Shown: positions 17,469 through 26,608 of the stretch, piece by piece
Layout: each line of letters begins with the position of its first letter
Position numbering within the stretch: the first letter of the stretch is position 1
Assembly (NCBI RefSeq): GCF_030122805.1
Contig: NZ_CP126080.1
Span: forward strand, 2,733,001 to 2,797,000
Origin: Mesobacillus sp. AQ2
GTDB lineage: Bacteria > Bacillota > Bacilli > Bacillales > Cytobacillaceae
Length of the DNA stretch: 64,000 bases
Direction: 5' to 3'
Translations under genes and position numbers: made by a program
Notes under the pieces: model-generated
Seen by the model: only the letters and a program-made list of their open reading frames with translations
Databases searched by the model: none
Told to the model about the DNA's origin: nothing

Positions 17469-18591
17469 TAACCTCTTCCGCCTTCCAATAAATTTGGCTG
17501 ATGGCTTCGGCCAATGCTTCCACTGTATTTTTTAATTCTTTCATATTATTATCGACACCGCCAACTTCCACTACCAGAGAATTGGCATTCAAATCCTGAT
17601 TATAGATCCCATCAACACCAATACCTTTTTTAGGGAGGACCCCCTTGCTTATGCCTGGATATTGCTTATTAAGGATTTTATGAAGCTTATTCGCAAACTT
17701 GAGGTTTTTTTGGAAGTTCTTATTTTCCTCACCAATGACAAAGACAATCCTCGCATATGGTTGATTATTTATAACAGTAGTGGTTGAATCCTTTCTGACT
17801 GAATCTCGGTGCAGGTCTATGAAATAATCCAATTTTTGATTCCCCGCCATCGCCTTTTGGACCAGCGAACGTGAAATCTCATAAGATTTATAACTGAGCC
17901 AGCCCTTTTTATCCAACTCCTGGCCAATATTGGTCTTATCCACGCTCGCTCCAACACCGCGCTTTTCCAATTCCTGTCCGAGCAGTTCACCCACAATGGT
18001 AATGTTGGTCTTCCCATCCACCGCTTCGTTTTCATTCTCCGCACCCTCCATGCCAAGCAATGGCAGGTAAGATTCCCAACTATGGGTATGATAAATGAAA
18101 ACAGATTTTTCTGATGGTGAAGACCCAGAATATACCTTCCCACTATTAAGCTCCTTCAGCTCATTCGCTGCCATATTCCTTTCCTGCAAAAGCACATCAA
18201 TAGGCGGAGCCGATTCAATCGGTATATCCGTAAAATCCACACCCTCTTCAGCGATGATGAAATTTGAATCAAAGGCCATGAAACCTGGCAGTTCACTCCT
18301 AATCAGGCTCCTGATATCATTCGTCTCAATATTTGTAAGCAATTTGAAACATGTGGAAAAAATTGGGTAATCAGTATTTGCACCCGTTAAAGCATGTCCT
18401 ATAAGCGGATTCTCATAACCGATGATACGCAGGAAAACCTCAGCACCTATATCACCGTTGACTTTGAACTTAAAAAAGCTGATATTCGAAGAAGAAAGAA
18501 GTCCTGCTGCCAGGAACAAACTTATTGTGCTGATCAAAATGAGGAAAATCATCAAAATTTTTCTGTATATTTTAACAAAAATTTCAGTCAT
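17461..18591 (-). CDS. spoIIP: SpoIIP-family peptidoglycan hydrolase (sporulation)
   Basis: SpoIIP degrades septal peptidoglycan with SpoIID during engulfment; it is an amidase and endopeptidase. This 376-aa protein has one N-terminal membrane helix (about 12-33) and an exported catalytic domain with the zinc-site motifs FIYHTHSWESYLP, FIDLHRDS and VVEVGGVDNN. The canonical spoIIP lies beside gpr; here the neighbours are two corA genes, so this may be a second copy. AAGGGTGATT precedes the ATG. It overlaps the 57-aa ORF downstream. Confidence 0.85.
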   Translation of the reverse strand: MTEIFVKIYRKILMIFLILISTISLFLAAGLLSSSNISFFKFKVNGDIGAEVFLRIIGYENPLIGHALTGANTDYPIFSTCFKLLTNIETNDIRSLIRSELPGFMAFDSNFIIAEEGVDFTDIPIESAPPIDVLLQERNMAANELKELNSGKVYSGSSPSEKSVFIYHTHSWESYLPLLGMEGAENENEAVDGKTNITIVGELLGQELEKRGVGASVDKTNIGQELDKKGWLSYKSYEISRSLVQKAMAGNQKLDYFIDLHRDSVRKDSTTTVINNQPYARIVFVIGEENKNFQKNLKFANKLHKILNKQYPGISKGVLPKKGIGVDGIYNQDLNANSLVVEVGGVDNNMKELKNTVEALAEAISQIYWKAEEVNG

Positions 18592-18660
18592 TCAATCACC
18601 CTTATACATGTGATACGAATTCTTTTAATTCATGAATATGTAAAAAACAAGATTTTAGAC

Positions 18661-18690
18661 TAAAAAACGCCTGGACATAAGTCCAGACGT
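18661..18690 (-). terminator. Intrinsic terminator of the second corA gene
   Basis: A 10-bp stem with one mismatch (18667-18676 with 18681-18690) flanked by A and T runs, so it may work in both directions. Confidence 0.7.
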
Positions 18691-18754
18691 TGTTTTTTAT
18701 GTGAAAATGAATCCTGTAAAATAACACCCTGCAAAAATTAGTATGCGAATAACA

Positions 18755-19693
18755 TTAAAAATATCTTTTTTTCCAGAAAATGAAGGCAGTGATCCCCGCC
18801 AGGAGCACGGCCATGCTGATGGCCAGGAAGAAGGCATATGGATTGTGCTGGAAAGGCAGTTCAACGTTCATACCATAAAAGCTTGCCACCATTGTTGGGA
18901 ATGACAGGATGATGGTAATGGATGTCAAAAACTTCATCACCATATTAAGATTATTTGAAATGATAGAGGCAAAAGCATCCATCATTCCGCTTAAAATGGA
19001 GCTGTATGTTTCAGCCATTTCAATTGCTTGCGTATTTTCGATGATGACATCCTCAAGTAAATCCTTGTCTTCTTCATACATTTTCAAATAATTAAAGCGC
19101 ATGATTTTTGCAAGCACTACCTTGTTGGATTTCAATGAAGTAGTGAAGTATACCAGACTCTTCTCGAGAGCAAGGAAGGCATATAATTCCTTGTTTTTCA
19201 TGGATTGGTGCAGTTCCCGCTCGATTTCATTCGTCTTTTTATTAATCTGTTTCAAATAACGCAAATAGTAAATTGAAATAACGTAAAGGATCTGCAGAGC
19301 AAACCTGGTTTTTTTGAATGTATAGAATTCTTTTACCCGGTTATTGCGGAATTCCTCAAGTACTGGTGTCTCTTTTAAAGAAACAGTAATAATACAGCTG
19401 GATGTCTGGATAATTCCTACAGGAATCGTTTCATAAATTGGAAAACCCGACTCATCATGGGTAATATATGGATAGTCGACAATAATATATACATTGCCAT
19501 CTTCCTTATCAATACGAGGGCGTTCTTCGTCATCAAGGGCGTCCCTGATAAAATCAACCGCTATCCCCGTTTCACCGGCCACTCTCGTAATTTCATCCTC
19601 AGAAGGATGCACCATATTGATCCAGCAGCCTTTTGAAATTTCTCCAACACGTGTTAAACATCTATCTTCATTGCTTTTGTAGATTTCTAACAT
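18755..19693 (-). CDS. CorA-family divalent cation transporter, second paralogue
   Basis: A 312-aa CorA-type protein with two C-terminal membrane helices and the GMN signature (SFYGMNVELPF). It is clearly distinct from the corA product at 16294. The N-terminal domain begins MLEIYKSNEDRCLTRVGEIS. The ATG at 19693 follows GGAGGTGG; an in-frame GTG three codons earlier lies inside that site. Its 5-prime leader is long and contains pairing segments (see the 19694-20174 entry). Ion preference cannot be told by eye. Confidence 0.88.
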   Translation of the reverse strand: MLEIYKSNEDRCLTRVGEISKGCWINMVHPSEDEITRVAGETGIAVDFIRDALDDEERPRIDKEDGNVYIIVDYPYITHDESGFPIYETIPVGIIQTSSCIITVSLKETPVLEEFRNNRVKEFYTFKKTRFALQILYVISIYYLRYLKQINKKTNEIERELHQSMKNKELYAFLALEKSLVYFTTSLKSNKVVLAKIMRFNYLKMYEEDKDLLEDVIIENTQAIEMAETYSSILSGMMDAFASIISNNLNMVMKFLTSITIILSFPTMVASFYGMNVELPFQHNPYAFFLAISMAVLLAGITAFIFWKKRYF

Positions 19694-20174
19694 TTCCGCC
19701 ACCTCCTCGTTTTTAAATTGAGGAAGTCAATTACCGTTTATCAGAGTTGATAGTCTTCCAGCTTTCAATTGTATCAAATCTACTAGATTATCGACTTCCC
19801 CGCGCCTATCGGGATCAGGTTCTATTGAATAACCCAAAGATACCAACTCCTCTCTTTTTTCACCTCTTACATATTACTCCTGACTGCGTTAAAGTACAAT
19901 GGTATTTTTCTATCACTGCTCTATTCGTAGGTTTTATTGCTTTAACACTATAATGAAACCTGTATCAACCAATTCAAGTGAGCGGCATCTCGGCAAATAG
20001 TTACTTTAATAAAGGTGATACAACCATCAATACGAAAACAGTCTTAATGGAATATCAATATAGAAAAAGTCATCAGGAATTCTTAAAAAAATGTTGATAA
20101 TATCCATATAGGGGTATATTTTGAAGATACCTAATATACCCCTGTACGGTATTAACGAGAAGGAAACTAACTTA
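19694..20174. other. Intergenic region with a possible structured leader
   Basis: No gene is supported. For the minus-strand corA paralogue the leader holds a CCCG/CGGG hairpin (19799-19802 with 19810-19813) and a long-range 7-bp complement (GGAAGTC 19722-19728 with GACTTCC 19793-19799). It does not match the M-box consensus that I know. Confidence 0.35.
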
Positions 20175-20529
20175 ATGAAGTATATGGTCGTAAAACGATT
20201 ATGGCATTAACGCTTGTTTTTCCATGGCAGCCGTTGGTGGTACCCCACAGCAAAAAGCTGAAGCTGCCACAATCGGGCGGATGTATTGGTTACTGTCGGC
20301 CAACAAGGTGCAGATTCCTATTCCCAAATTTGGACGGCGTTTTTATACTGTCAGCTCAATTGGAATGATGGCTGACAGAATCCTTTGGACTGAACAGCAA
20401 ATCGGCTTCATGGCTGACAGAGTCGTATATGTAACTGAATTCTCTCAGGACAATTCCATCAAAGTTATTTACACTTCATTATGGCCTACCGGTACAAAAG
20501 ATGGAGGGTTACATATCAAGTATCCCTGA
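20175..20529 (+). pseudogene. Exported small protein gene broken by frameshifts in its signal peptide
   Basis: From the ATG at 20175 (AAGGA upstream) the reading begins MKYMVVK. In a second frame it goes on as KTIMALTLVF, and in the third as SMAAVGGTPQQKAEAA, followed by an open frame to 20529. Joined, these give a convincing signal peptide with a likely cleavage site at AEA-A and a mature domain of about 85 residues. The frame changes fall at short runs (AAAA 20192-20195 and TTTTT 20217-20221), as if one base had been lost at each. It could be real decay or homopolymer sequencing error. The mature part is unrecognised. Confidence 0.55.
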
Positions 20530-20570
20530 TGCCTGTAGCCATGCTTCCAGCAGGCTGGTAAGAAGAATGT

Positions 20571-20602
20571 AAAAGGCGGAACTTTATAGGTTCGCCTTTT
20601 TT
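20571..20602 (+). terminator. Intrinsic terminator after the broken exported-protein gene
   Basis: A GGCG-AAC/GTT-CGCC stem with one bulge, followed by six T residues. Confidence 0.75.
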
Positions 20603-20973
20603 CTATGATAGATTGCCGGTGTTTGTTTTCTTAAAGTTATTTACAAAGTCTTTTATGCTGATGCGAAAAAATCATCTAAATCTCATTCTTTTTTTGTTTT
20701 CCTCTACTCTTTTTATGGGATTGTTACGTATGATATTCTTCTCCCCTTCTAAGATATTTGTAAAAATAAAGTGAATATGCGCTAATTATCCCCTGCTATT
20801 TGTTCATGTTCCATTCGTTACTAGGTCATATAGTTGCTGCATAATACAAGTATTTATCATTTATTGTCATACTAATAACTACAGGCCAAAAGGGCTCCAG
20901 CTTTTCCGAAACTAAAAAAAAATATATAATGAAAGATACTTTAGGTTGCTAACCTAATTTTAATTTTGACAAG
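20603..20973. other. Non-coding stretch ahead of array 1, with one dyad
   Basis: No ORF is supported. TTAGGTT-GCT-AACCTAA at 20941-20957 is a perfect 7-bp dyad followed by a TTTTAATTTT tract. It looks like a weak terminator or an operator just before the repeat array. Confidence 0.4.
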
Positions 20974-21680
20974 TTTCAAGAAAGGGTAACTCAAATTGTC
21001 TTGAAACCGTCTTTATTTTGACAGGTTTTCATGATCAGGAGCCGAAGTTGTCAAGAAAACACCTTTATTTTGACAGCTTTTCATCAAAGGAACCCAAACC
21101 TGTCAAGAAAACATCGGTATTTTGACAGCTTTCCGTAAAAGGAATCCAAACCTGTCAAGAAACCATCGGTATTTTGACAGCTTCCCATCAATGGAGCTCA
21201 AAACTGTCAAGAAACCATCGGTATTTTGACAGCTTTCCATCAATGGAGCACAAACCTGTCAAGAAACCATCGGTATTTTGACAGCTTTCCATCAATGGAC
21301 ATCAAACCTGTCAAGAAACCATCGGTATTTTGACAGCTTTCCATCAATGGACATCAAACCTGTCAAGAAACCATCGGTATTTTGACAGCTTTCCATCAAT
21401 GGAGCTCAAAACTGTCAAGAAACCATCGGTATTTTGACAGCTTTTCATCAAAGGAACCCAAACCTGTCAAGAAACCATCGGTATTTTGACAGCTTTCCAT
21501 CAATGGACATCAAACCTGTCAAGAAAACATCGGTATTTTGACAGCTTTCCATCAATGGAGCTCAAACCTGTCAAGAAAACACCTTTATTTTGGCAGCTTC
21601 CCATCAATGGAGCTCAAAACTGTCAAGAAAACATCGGTATTTTGACAGCTTTCCATCAATGGAGCTCAAACCTGTCAAAA
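20974..21680 (+). repeat. Palindromic tandem repeat array 1 (13 units of 52 bp plus one 42-bp unit)
   Basis: The GACA motif recurs at 21020, 21072, 21124, 21176, 21228, 21280, 21332, 21384, 21436, 21488, 21540, 21592 (mutated to GGCA) and 21644, always exactly 52 bp apart. A shorter degenerate unit starts at 20978. Each unit has TTTTGACAG, a 23-base centre that often includes CCATCAATGG, then CTGTCAAG and a 12-base linker ending ATCGGTA. GACA to TGTC spans 33 bp in every full unit checked. Since 52 is not a multiple of three, it is not a coding repeat. It ends 45 bases before the PBP start. Confidence 0.95.
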
Positions 21681-21725
21681 AGCTACCTGATTTTAAAACG
21701 TTTGATTCACAAAAGGAGAAATTTT

Positions 21726-23840
21726 ATGCAATTGTTGCAACGACTCTGGGAGGCTATTGTCCGATTCTGGAAAAGACGCCACCTGACACAAATTTTGTTA
21801 TTGATCTTATTGATTTTTATATTGCTGTCCATCCTTTGGTTTGCTTTTATTGCCAGCAGGGCCAATGTCCAGACGTTAAAGGATGGTTTAAGCCAGGCAA
21901 CCACAATCTATGACCAAAATGGAGAGGAAGCCAGCAAACTTGCGACAAACCGTACTGGCGGGGTGCCGATTGAAGATATGCCAGAGCATGTGCCGAATGC
22001 GGTAGTCGCCATTGAAGATGAGCGATTTTACGAACATCATGGTTTTGATATCAAGGGAATTGCGCGTGCATTCTTCGGAAACCTGTTTGCAGGACAGATT
22101 ACCGGTGGCGGAAGTACGCTGACCCAGCAGCTGACGAAAAATGCCCTGCTTTCTTCTGAACGGACTTATAAACGTAAAGTGGAAGAACTTTTTCTAGCCG
22201 TAGAACTTGAAAAGGTCTATGAAAAAGATGAAATTATTGAAATGTACCTAAATCAGGTTTATTTCGGCAGTGGTGCATTCGGAATCAATAATGCCAGCAA
22301 GAAGTATTTTGCCAAGGATATTCAGGATGTGACGATTAGTGAAGCGGCACTGCTCGCCGGCTTGCTTAAAGCTCCTTCCGCTCTTGATCCCTATAATAAT
22401 TACGATGCTGCTATCAAGCGTCGGAATGTGGTTCTTGCAAAAATGAACGAATTAGGGATGATTACTGATTCGGAGTTTAAGACAGCAAAGTCTGAAGAGA
22501 TACAATTAGAAGACGGCGGCGGTTCACTTGCAGATCGGAAATATCCTTCCTATGTAGATGCCGTATTGGATGAAGCTACTAGCAAATACGGATTGACACA
22601 GGATGAAATCATGACAAGAGGCTACCGGATTTACACAGAACTGGACCAGAATATCCAATCCGGCTTAGAGAAGGTATACCGGCAGGATTATCTGTTCCCT
22701 GATCGGACGAGTGATGTATTGGTACAAAGCGGATCTGTGCTTCTAGACCCTAAAAGCGGCGGAGTCCGAGCCCTGGTCGGCGGCCGCGGCGATAAGGTCT
22801 TCCGTGGCTTCAACCGGGCGACACATTTAAGGGCCCAGCCAGGCTCGACCATGAAGCCGCTGGCTGTTTACACACCAGCTCTAGAAGAAGGATATGAGTA
22901 TGATTCGATGCTGATTGACAAAAAAATGAGCTTTAAAAACTACAGTCCGAAAAACTTCTCAGATACCTACAAGGGAGAAGTGCCAATGTATGAGGCAATT
23001 GAAAATTCAATAAACCTCCCTGCTGTCTGGCTATTGAATGAAATTGGCTTGAATAAAGGTATTGATGCTGTCAGGAGGTTTGGCATCAAGGTCGAGAAAG
23101 AAGACCAGAATCTGGCTCTGGCTTTAGGCGGGATGCATAATGGAGTTTCACCCCTTAAGATGGCCGAAGCCTACTCTGCCTTTCCAAACGGCGGTAAACG
23201 CCAAGATGGACACCTGATTACGAAAATCGTCGGTCCTACGGGAAAAGTAATAGCCGAGCATGATGGCTCCACCACTCGTGTAACCTCTAAGTCGGTGGCC
23301 AATAAAATGACATCCATGCTGTTGAATGTAGTGGAATCTGGTACTGGAAAAGGAACCTATATAAAAGGAGTCGACCTTGCCGGAAAAACTGGTTCAACAC
23401 AGCTGCCGTATGCTGATATCAATGGGACGAAGGACCAATGGTTTGTTGGATACACCCCCAATATCGTAGGTGCTGTCTGGCTCGGATATGATCAAACAGA
23501 CCGAAAGCATTATTTATCCAGCAGTAGCTCGAAGGATGTGGTTCCTTTATTCAGGGCCATTATGGAAGAAACTTTGCCACATGTTGAACATGAGGAATTC
23601 GCAGTCAAATCAATCAATGAAAGCAACACTGGAGACATTGACTATAAACAAACCGAAAAGGCAATCAAGGATAAAGCAGATAAATTAGAAGAAGAATTAA
23701 AAGTCCGCGCTGGTAAGGTTGAAGAAAAATTAAAAGAGGAAGCTCCGAAGTGGAAAAAGGTTTTTGAACAGATGCAGGAGGATGCAGGTAAAGTCGGCGA
23801 TAAAGTCATTGATAAGCTACGTGAATGGAAAGGACAGTAA
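21726..23840 (+). CDS. Class A penicillin-binding protein (PBP2C/PbpF-like)
   Basis: A 704-aa bifunctional peptidoglycan synthase. Order: cytosolic basic start, membrane anchor (about 22-43), GT51 transglycosylase (EDERFYEHHG with catalytic Glu near 97, GGGSTLTQQLTKN), then transpeptidase with SxxK at 374-377 (GSTMKP), SxN at 428-430 and KTGS at 554-557. The GEVPMYEAIENSINLPAVWL region resembles PbpF. It lacks that protein's Fn3-like tail and ends in a charged coiled coil. The ATG at 21726 follows AAAGGAGA; reading further upstream runs into the repeat array, which shifts frame each unit. Confidence 0.92.
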   Translation: MQLLQRLWEAIVRFWKRRHLTQILLLILLIFILLSILWFAFIASRANVQTLKDGLSQATTIYDQNGEEASKLATNRTGGVPIEDMPEHVPNAVVAIEDERFYEHHGFDIKGIARAFFGNLFAGQITGGGSTLTQQLTKNALLSSERTYKRKVEELFLAVELEKVYEKDEIIEMYLNQVYFGSGAFGINNASKKYFAKDIQDVTISEAALLAGLLKAPSALDPYNNYDAAIKRRNVVLAKMNELGMITDSEFKTAKSEEIQLEDGGGSLADRKYPSYVDAVLDEATSKYGLTQDEIMTRGYRIYTELDQNIQSGLEKVYRQDYLFPDRTSDVLVQSGSVLLDPKSGGVRALVGGRGDKVFRGFNRATHLRAQPGSTMKPLAVYTPALEEGYEYDSMLIDKKMSFKNYSPKNFSDTYKGEVPMYEAIENSINLPAVWLLNEIGLNKGIDAVRRFGIKVEKEDQNLALALGGMHNGVSPLKMAEAYSAFPNGGKRQDGHLITKIVGPTGKVIAEHDGSTTRVTSKSVANKMTSMLLNVVESGTGKGTYIKGVDLAGKTGSTQLPYADINGTKDQWFVGYTPNIVGAVWLGYDQTDRKHYLSSSSSKDVVPLFRAIMEETLPHVEHEEFAVKSINESNTGDIDYKQTEKAIKDKADKLEEELKVRAGKVEEKLKEEAPKWKKVFEQMQEDAGKVGDKVIDKLREWKGQ

Positions 23841-23849
23841 AGACAAAGT

Positions 23850-23881
23850 GAGAGCAGTTAAATGTGGCTGCTCTCTTTTTT
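23850..23881 (+). terminator. Intrinsic terminator of the PBP gene
   Basis: An 8-bp stem (GAGAGCAG/CTGCTCTC) with a 10-base loop and a T run. Confidence 0.85.
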
Positions 23882-23896
23882 ATATTCCTTATTAAG

Positions 23897-24457
23897 TTAA
23901 AAAGTCTTAGAATAAATACAAGTATCCCGCAAATCACCCTCAACGGAAACTGAATCGTTTTTTAATATTCCATCAAGGGAGAAACCTAATTTCTCGGGAA
24001 TTGCCCTGCTTTTACTATTCAATGAATCGCATCTGATTTCAATTCTGCGAGCTTTAAGTTCTTTTACCGCAAACTCTGTGATCCCCTGTACCGCCTCTGT
24101 CATATATCCTCTCCCACTATAACGTGTGTCGATCCAGTAACCGATTTCAAATTTAGGAACGTCCCAGTCAATCCTATGTAAACCAGATGAGGCTATAAAT
24201 TCCCCGGTATCTTTCTTGAATACCAGCAGCCTTAGGTCTGTACGATTTAAAAAATTCAGGTAGCCTTGCCTGATCACCACTTCTGTTTCTTCAACTGTTT
24301 GTTCCTTTTGGGCGAATGGCATCCAGGGTTGAAGTTCCTTTAAAGAAGCGTTGACGGATTGACATGTAACCTCTCCATCTCCGGGTAACGGCATCCTGAT
24401 CAAAAGTCTGTCTGTTTCAAATTCACCTGGAAACTCCAATAAAATAGGGTTTACCAT
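23897..24457 (-). CDS. GNAT acetyltransferase, RimJ/RimL type
   Basis: A 186-aa acetyl-CoA-dependent N-acetyltransferase. Features of the RimJ/RimL subgroup are LLIRMPLPGDGEVTCQSVN at the start, a WPF-type loop (LQPWMPFAQ), IGYWIDTRYSGRGYMTEAV (acetyl-CoA-binding loop) and SLNSKSRAIPEKLGF. The substrate could be a protein N-terminus or a small amine. AAAGGAGAGG precedes the start. Alone on this strand, separated from the ABC genes by a terminator. Confidence 0.85.
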   Translation of the reverse strand: MVNPILLEFPGEFETDRLLIRMPLPGDGEVTCQSVNASLKELQPWMPFAQKEQTVEETEVVIRQGYLNFLNRTDLRLLVFKKDTGEFIASSGLHRIDWDVPKFEIGYWIDTRYSGRGYMTEAVQGITEFAVKELKARRIEIRCDSLNSKSRAIPEKLGFSLDGILKNDSVSVEGDLRDTCIYSKTF

Positions 24458-24487
24458 ACTGACCTCTCCTTTCTCTAATTTCCCAAT

Positions 24488-24515
24488 TAAAAAAGAGCGG
24501 CCAGAGCCGCTCTTT
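24488..24515 (-). terminator. Intrinsic terminator of the ABC transporter operon
   Basis: A 10-bp stem (AAAGAGCGGC/GCCGCTCTTT) with a CAGA loop and TTTTTTAATT on the minus strand. Confidence 0.85.
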
Positions 24516-24526
24516 AATTATTCTCC

Positions 24527-25471
24527 CTATATGCTGATATCCCTCTTTTGAAAAAAGAAAAAGGTTAACATCATGAATATTGCGTAATATACAGCGAGTA
24601 TAGACAGTGATACCGGCAGTGTTATATCCTCTAGGATCCTTTCCTGAAGAGCATAGACTGTTAAATCCAAATGAGGGAAAATTAAAAATTTTGCCCAAGT
24701 ATACTTGTCAGCAAGCATCAGGATTATGCCACCCAGTGTAGACGAAAAGAAAAGGACAAAAATACCGATACCGACTGCTAGAGCCTGGCTTTTAAATAGC
24801 GTAGAAAGCATGAATGCAATCGTCATGATCATGAGCAGGCTCGGAATGAAGTAAAGCATTTTCAAAAGGAATTGTTCACCTACAATGGCAACCTTCCTTC
24901 CCTCTAGTGTGATTTCAAAAATCTTCATATTAAAATCACCGCTTCCAAATAGAACCAAACCAATAATATAGCCGGATACGATCAACGTAATGACCAACAT
25001 CAAGGCATAGATGATGACGGCTATGTACTTTGACAGCAGGATCCTCCATCTGTGGTGAGGGCGAATCAATAACTGCTTTATCGTTCCATCAGAGAATTCT
25101 GCCGCTACGTTGGCACTCCCTACTACAACTACGAACAAAGTAACAAGCGAGCTGACACCAACAACGACATCATTCATGAAGTGCCAGTTAGTCTTTGCAT
25201 TTGGATTGATGTCCTCATCCAAAAACTCCTGAGTTTGATCAATTTGGTTTTGGATCATTGCCTTTTCATCATTAGAGGCAGATGCCAGCTGGTTTTCAAG
25301 CATGGCGATTTCCGCCTCCGTATCCTGACGCCAATTTGGATTTGGATCAGCACTGACCTTCATATAGATAATTCCTGCAATTAAAACAGCCAGGACAATA
25401 ATGACCATATAAATCCAGCTTGCCATTTTTCCGAAGATCTTCATTAATTCATTCTGGATTAATCCAATCAT
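24527..25471 (-). CDS. ABC-2 type permease subunit
   Basis: A 314-aa integral membrane protein with six predicted helices. A large extracytoplasmic loop lies between helices one and two (about 40-100, with ETEAEIAMLENQLASASNDE, a coiled coil). The AAEFSDGTIKQLLIRPHHRW segment typical of ABC-2 permeases follows helix two. It pairs with the ATPase at 25468 through a 4-base ATGA overlap. Such two-gene systems export antimicrobial peptides or lipids, or act in signalling; the substrate is unknown. Confidence 0.85.
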   Translation of the reverse strand: MIGLIQNELMKIFGKMASWIYMVIIVLAVLIAGIIYMKVSADPNPNWRQDTEAEIAMLENQLASASNDEKAMIQNQIDQTQEFLDEDINPNAKTNWHFMNDVVVGVSSLVTLFVVVVGSANVAAEFSDGTIKQLLIRPHHRWRILLSKYIAVIIYALMLVITLIVSGYIIGLVLFGSGDFNMKIFEITLEGRKVAIVGEQFLLKMLYFIPSLLMIMTIAFMLSTLFKSQALAVGIGIFVLFFSSTLGGIILMLADKYTWAKFLIFPHLDLTVYALQERILEDITLPVSLSILAVYYAIFMMLTFFFFQKRDISI

Positions 25472-26409
25472 GTCATTTGCTCCTTTCTGTCCTTATTTGT
25501 GATTTCCAGGAAGCGATCTTCCAACGTTGCTTTTACATTCAATATTTCGAAAACATCAATCTTATTTTCGACTAACAGCTTGTTAAGAACGGGTATTTGT
25601 TCTTTTCTCATTGATAATGTCAGACGTGAACCATCCTTTGATGTCACTTTAATCCCAGGCATTTGCTCTGCCAGCAGCCTGGCCGCTATGACAGGGTCTG
25701 ATATTTCCACAACTACCGTTCTTGGCTTCTCTGTCTCTGACGTTTCATTTTCGTGCATGGATGAAATATGTATGAGCTTTCCATGTTCAATGATCGCGAA
25801 TCGGTCACACATCAACTGCATTTCAGACAATAAATGAGATGATACCAATACGGATGTTCCCTGACTGGTAAGTAAACGCAAATAATCGCGGAATTCCCTG
25901 ATGCCCTGGGGATCCAGTCCATTTGTCGGTTCATCCAAAATCAAGATGGAAGGTTTATGCAGAATAGCTTGTGCTACTCCAAGCCTCTGACGCATCCCTA
26001 ATGAATAAGTTCGAACTTTATCATGTATTGCATTCTCCAGCCCTACCAGTTCTGTGACTTCATTGATTCGCTCTTCACTTACCTCACCTAAAGCCATGCG
26101 GGCATAATGCCTGAGGTTTTTAAAACCACTAAGGTACTTATAAAACTCAGGGTTTTCTACGATGGCACCAAGTTCATTCATTGCTGCCGTAAAAGAATTG
26201 TCCAGATCGTTCCCATTCACAAGCACTGTCCCGCCCGTACGGTTGATCAGGCTGACAATCATACGGATGATTGTTGTCTTCCCTGCGCCATTTGGGCCAA
26301 GAAGTCCAAATATCTCGCCTTTTTCTACTTGAAAGCTAACTTCATCCACGATTGTCTTTTTACCAATCGTTTTAGTCAGTGACTTTACTTCTAATGCAAA
26401 ATGCGACAT
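25468..26409 (-). CDS. ABC transporter ATP-binding protein
   Basis: A 313-aa ABC ATPase. Walker A GPNGAGKT near residue 40, the modified signature YSLGMRQRLGVA, Walker B ILILDEPTNGLDPQG and the switch His in SSHLLSEM are present. The C-terminal 90 residues form the DUF4162-like extension common in BcrA/NatA-type ATPases. The ATG at 26409 follows GAGAGGAGA; longer readings lack a site. First gene of the two-gene operon. No two-component genes are nearby. Confidence 0.9.
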   Translation of the reverse strand: MSHFALEVKSLTKTIGKKTIVDEVSFQVEKGEIFGLLGPNGAGKTTIIRMIVSLINRTGGTVLVNGNDLDNSFTAAMNELGAIVENPEFYKYLSGFKNLRHYARMALGEVSEERINEVTELVGLENAIHDKVRTYSLGMRQRLGVAQAILHKPSILILDEPTNGLDPQGIREFRDYLRLLTSQGTSVLVSSHLLSEMQLMCDRFAIIEHGKLIHISSMHENETSETEKPRTVVVEISDPVIAARLLAEQMPGIKVTSKDGSRLTLSMRKEQIPVLNKLLVENKIDVFEILNVKATLEDRFLEITNKDRKEQMT

Positions 26410-26608
26410 AGAATCTCCTCTCTTCATGAAAAAAATACGTATATCCAATGATTAATACGAAAAATATTGTAAAAAGTTACAAAAAAGATAGAAAAGATTC
26501 TATATCGTTTCTGAATAGCCAGTATATTGCCAGTCATTAATACAAACGATATAACTGATATTCAAGCGAATATCCTGTGTTTCAAAAATCCAATCATGAG
26601 GTGATTGT

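Noticed and set aside
19700..19950. M-box (Mg2+) riboswitch upstream of the second corA
   Set aside because: I could not match the conserved M-box core; only generic pairing is visible.
20974..21680. Array 1 as a CRISPR array
   Set aside because: Units repeat over their whole 52-bp length with no unique spacers, the arms are palindromic and no cas genes occur in the window.
21486..21725. N-terminal extension of the PBP into the repeat array
   Set aside because: The extension is translated repeat sequence in drifting frames. AAAGGAGA just before the ATG at 21726 and the membrane-anchor layout support the shorter protein.
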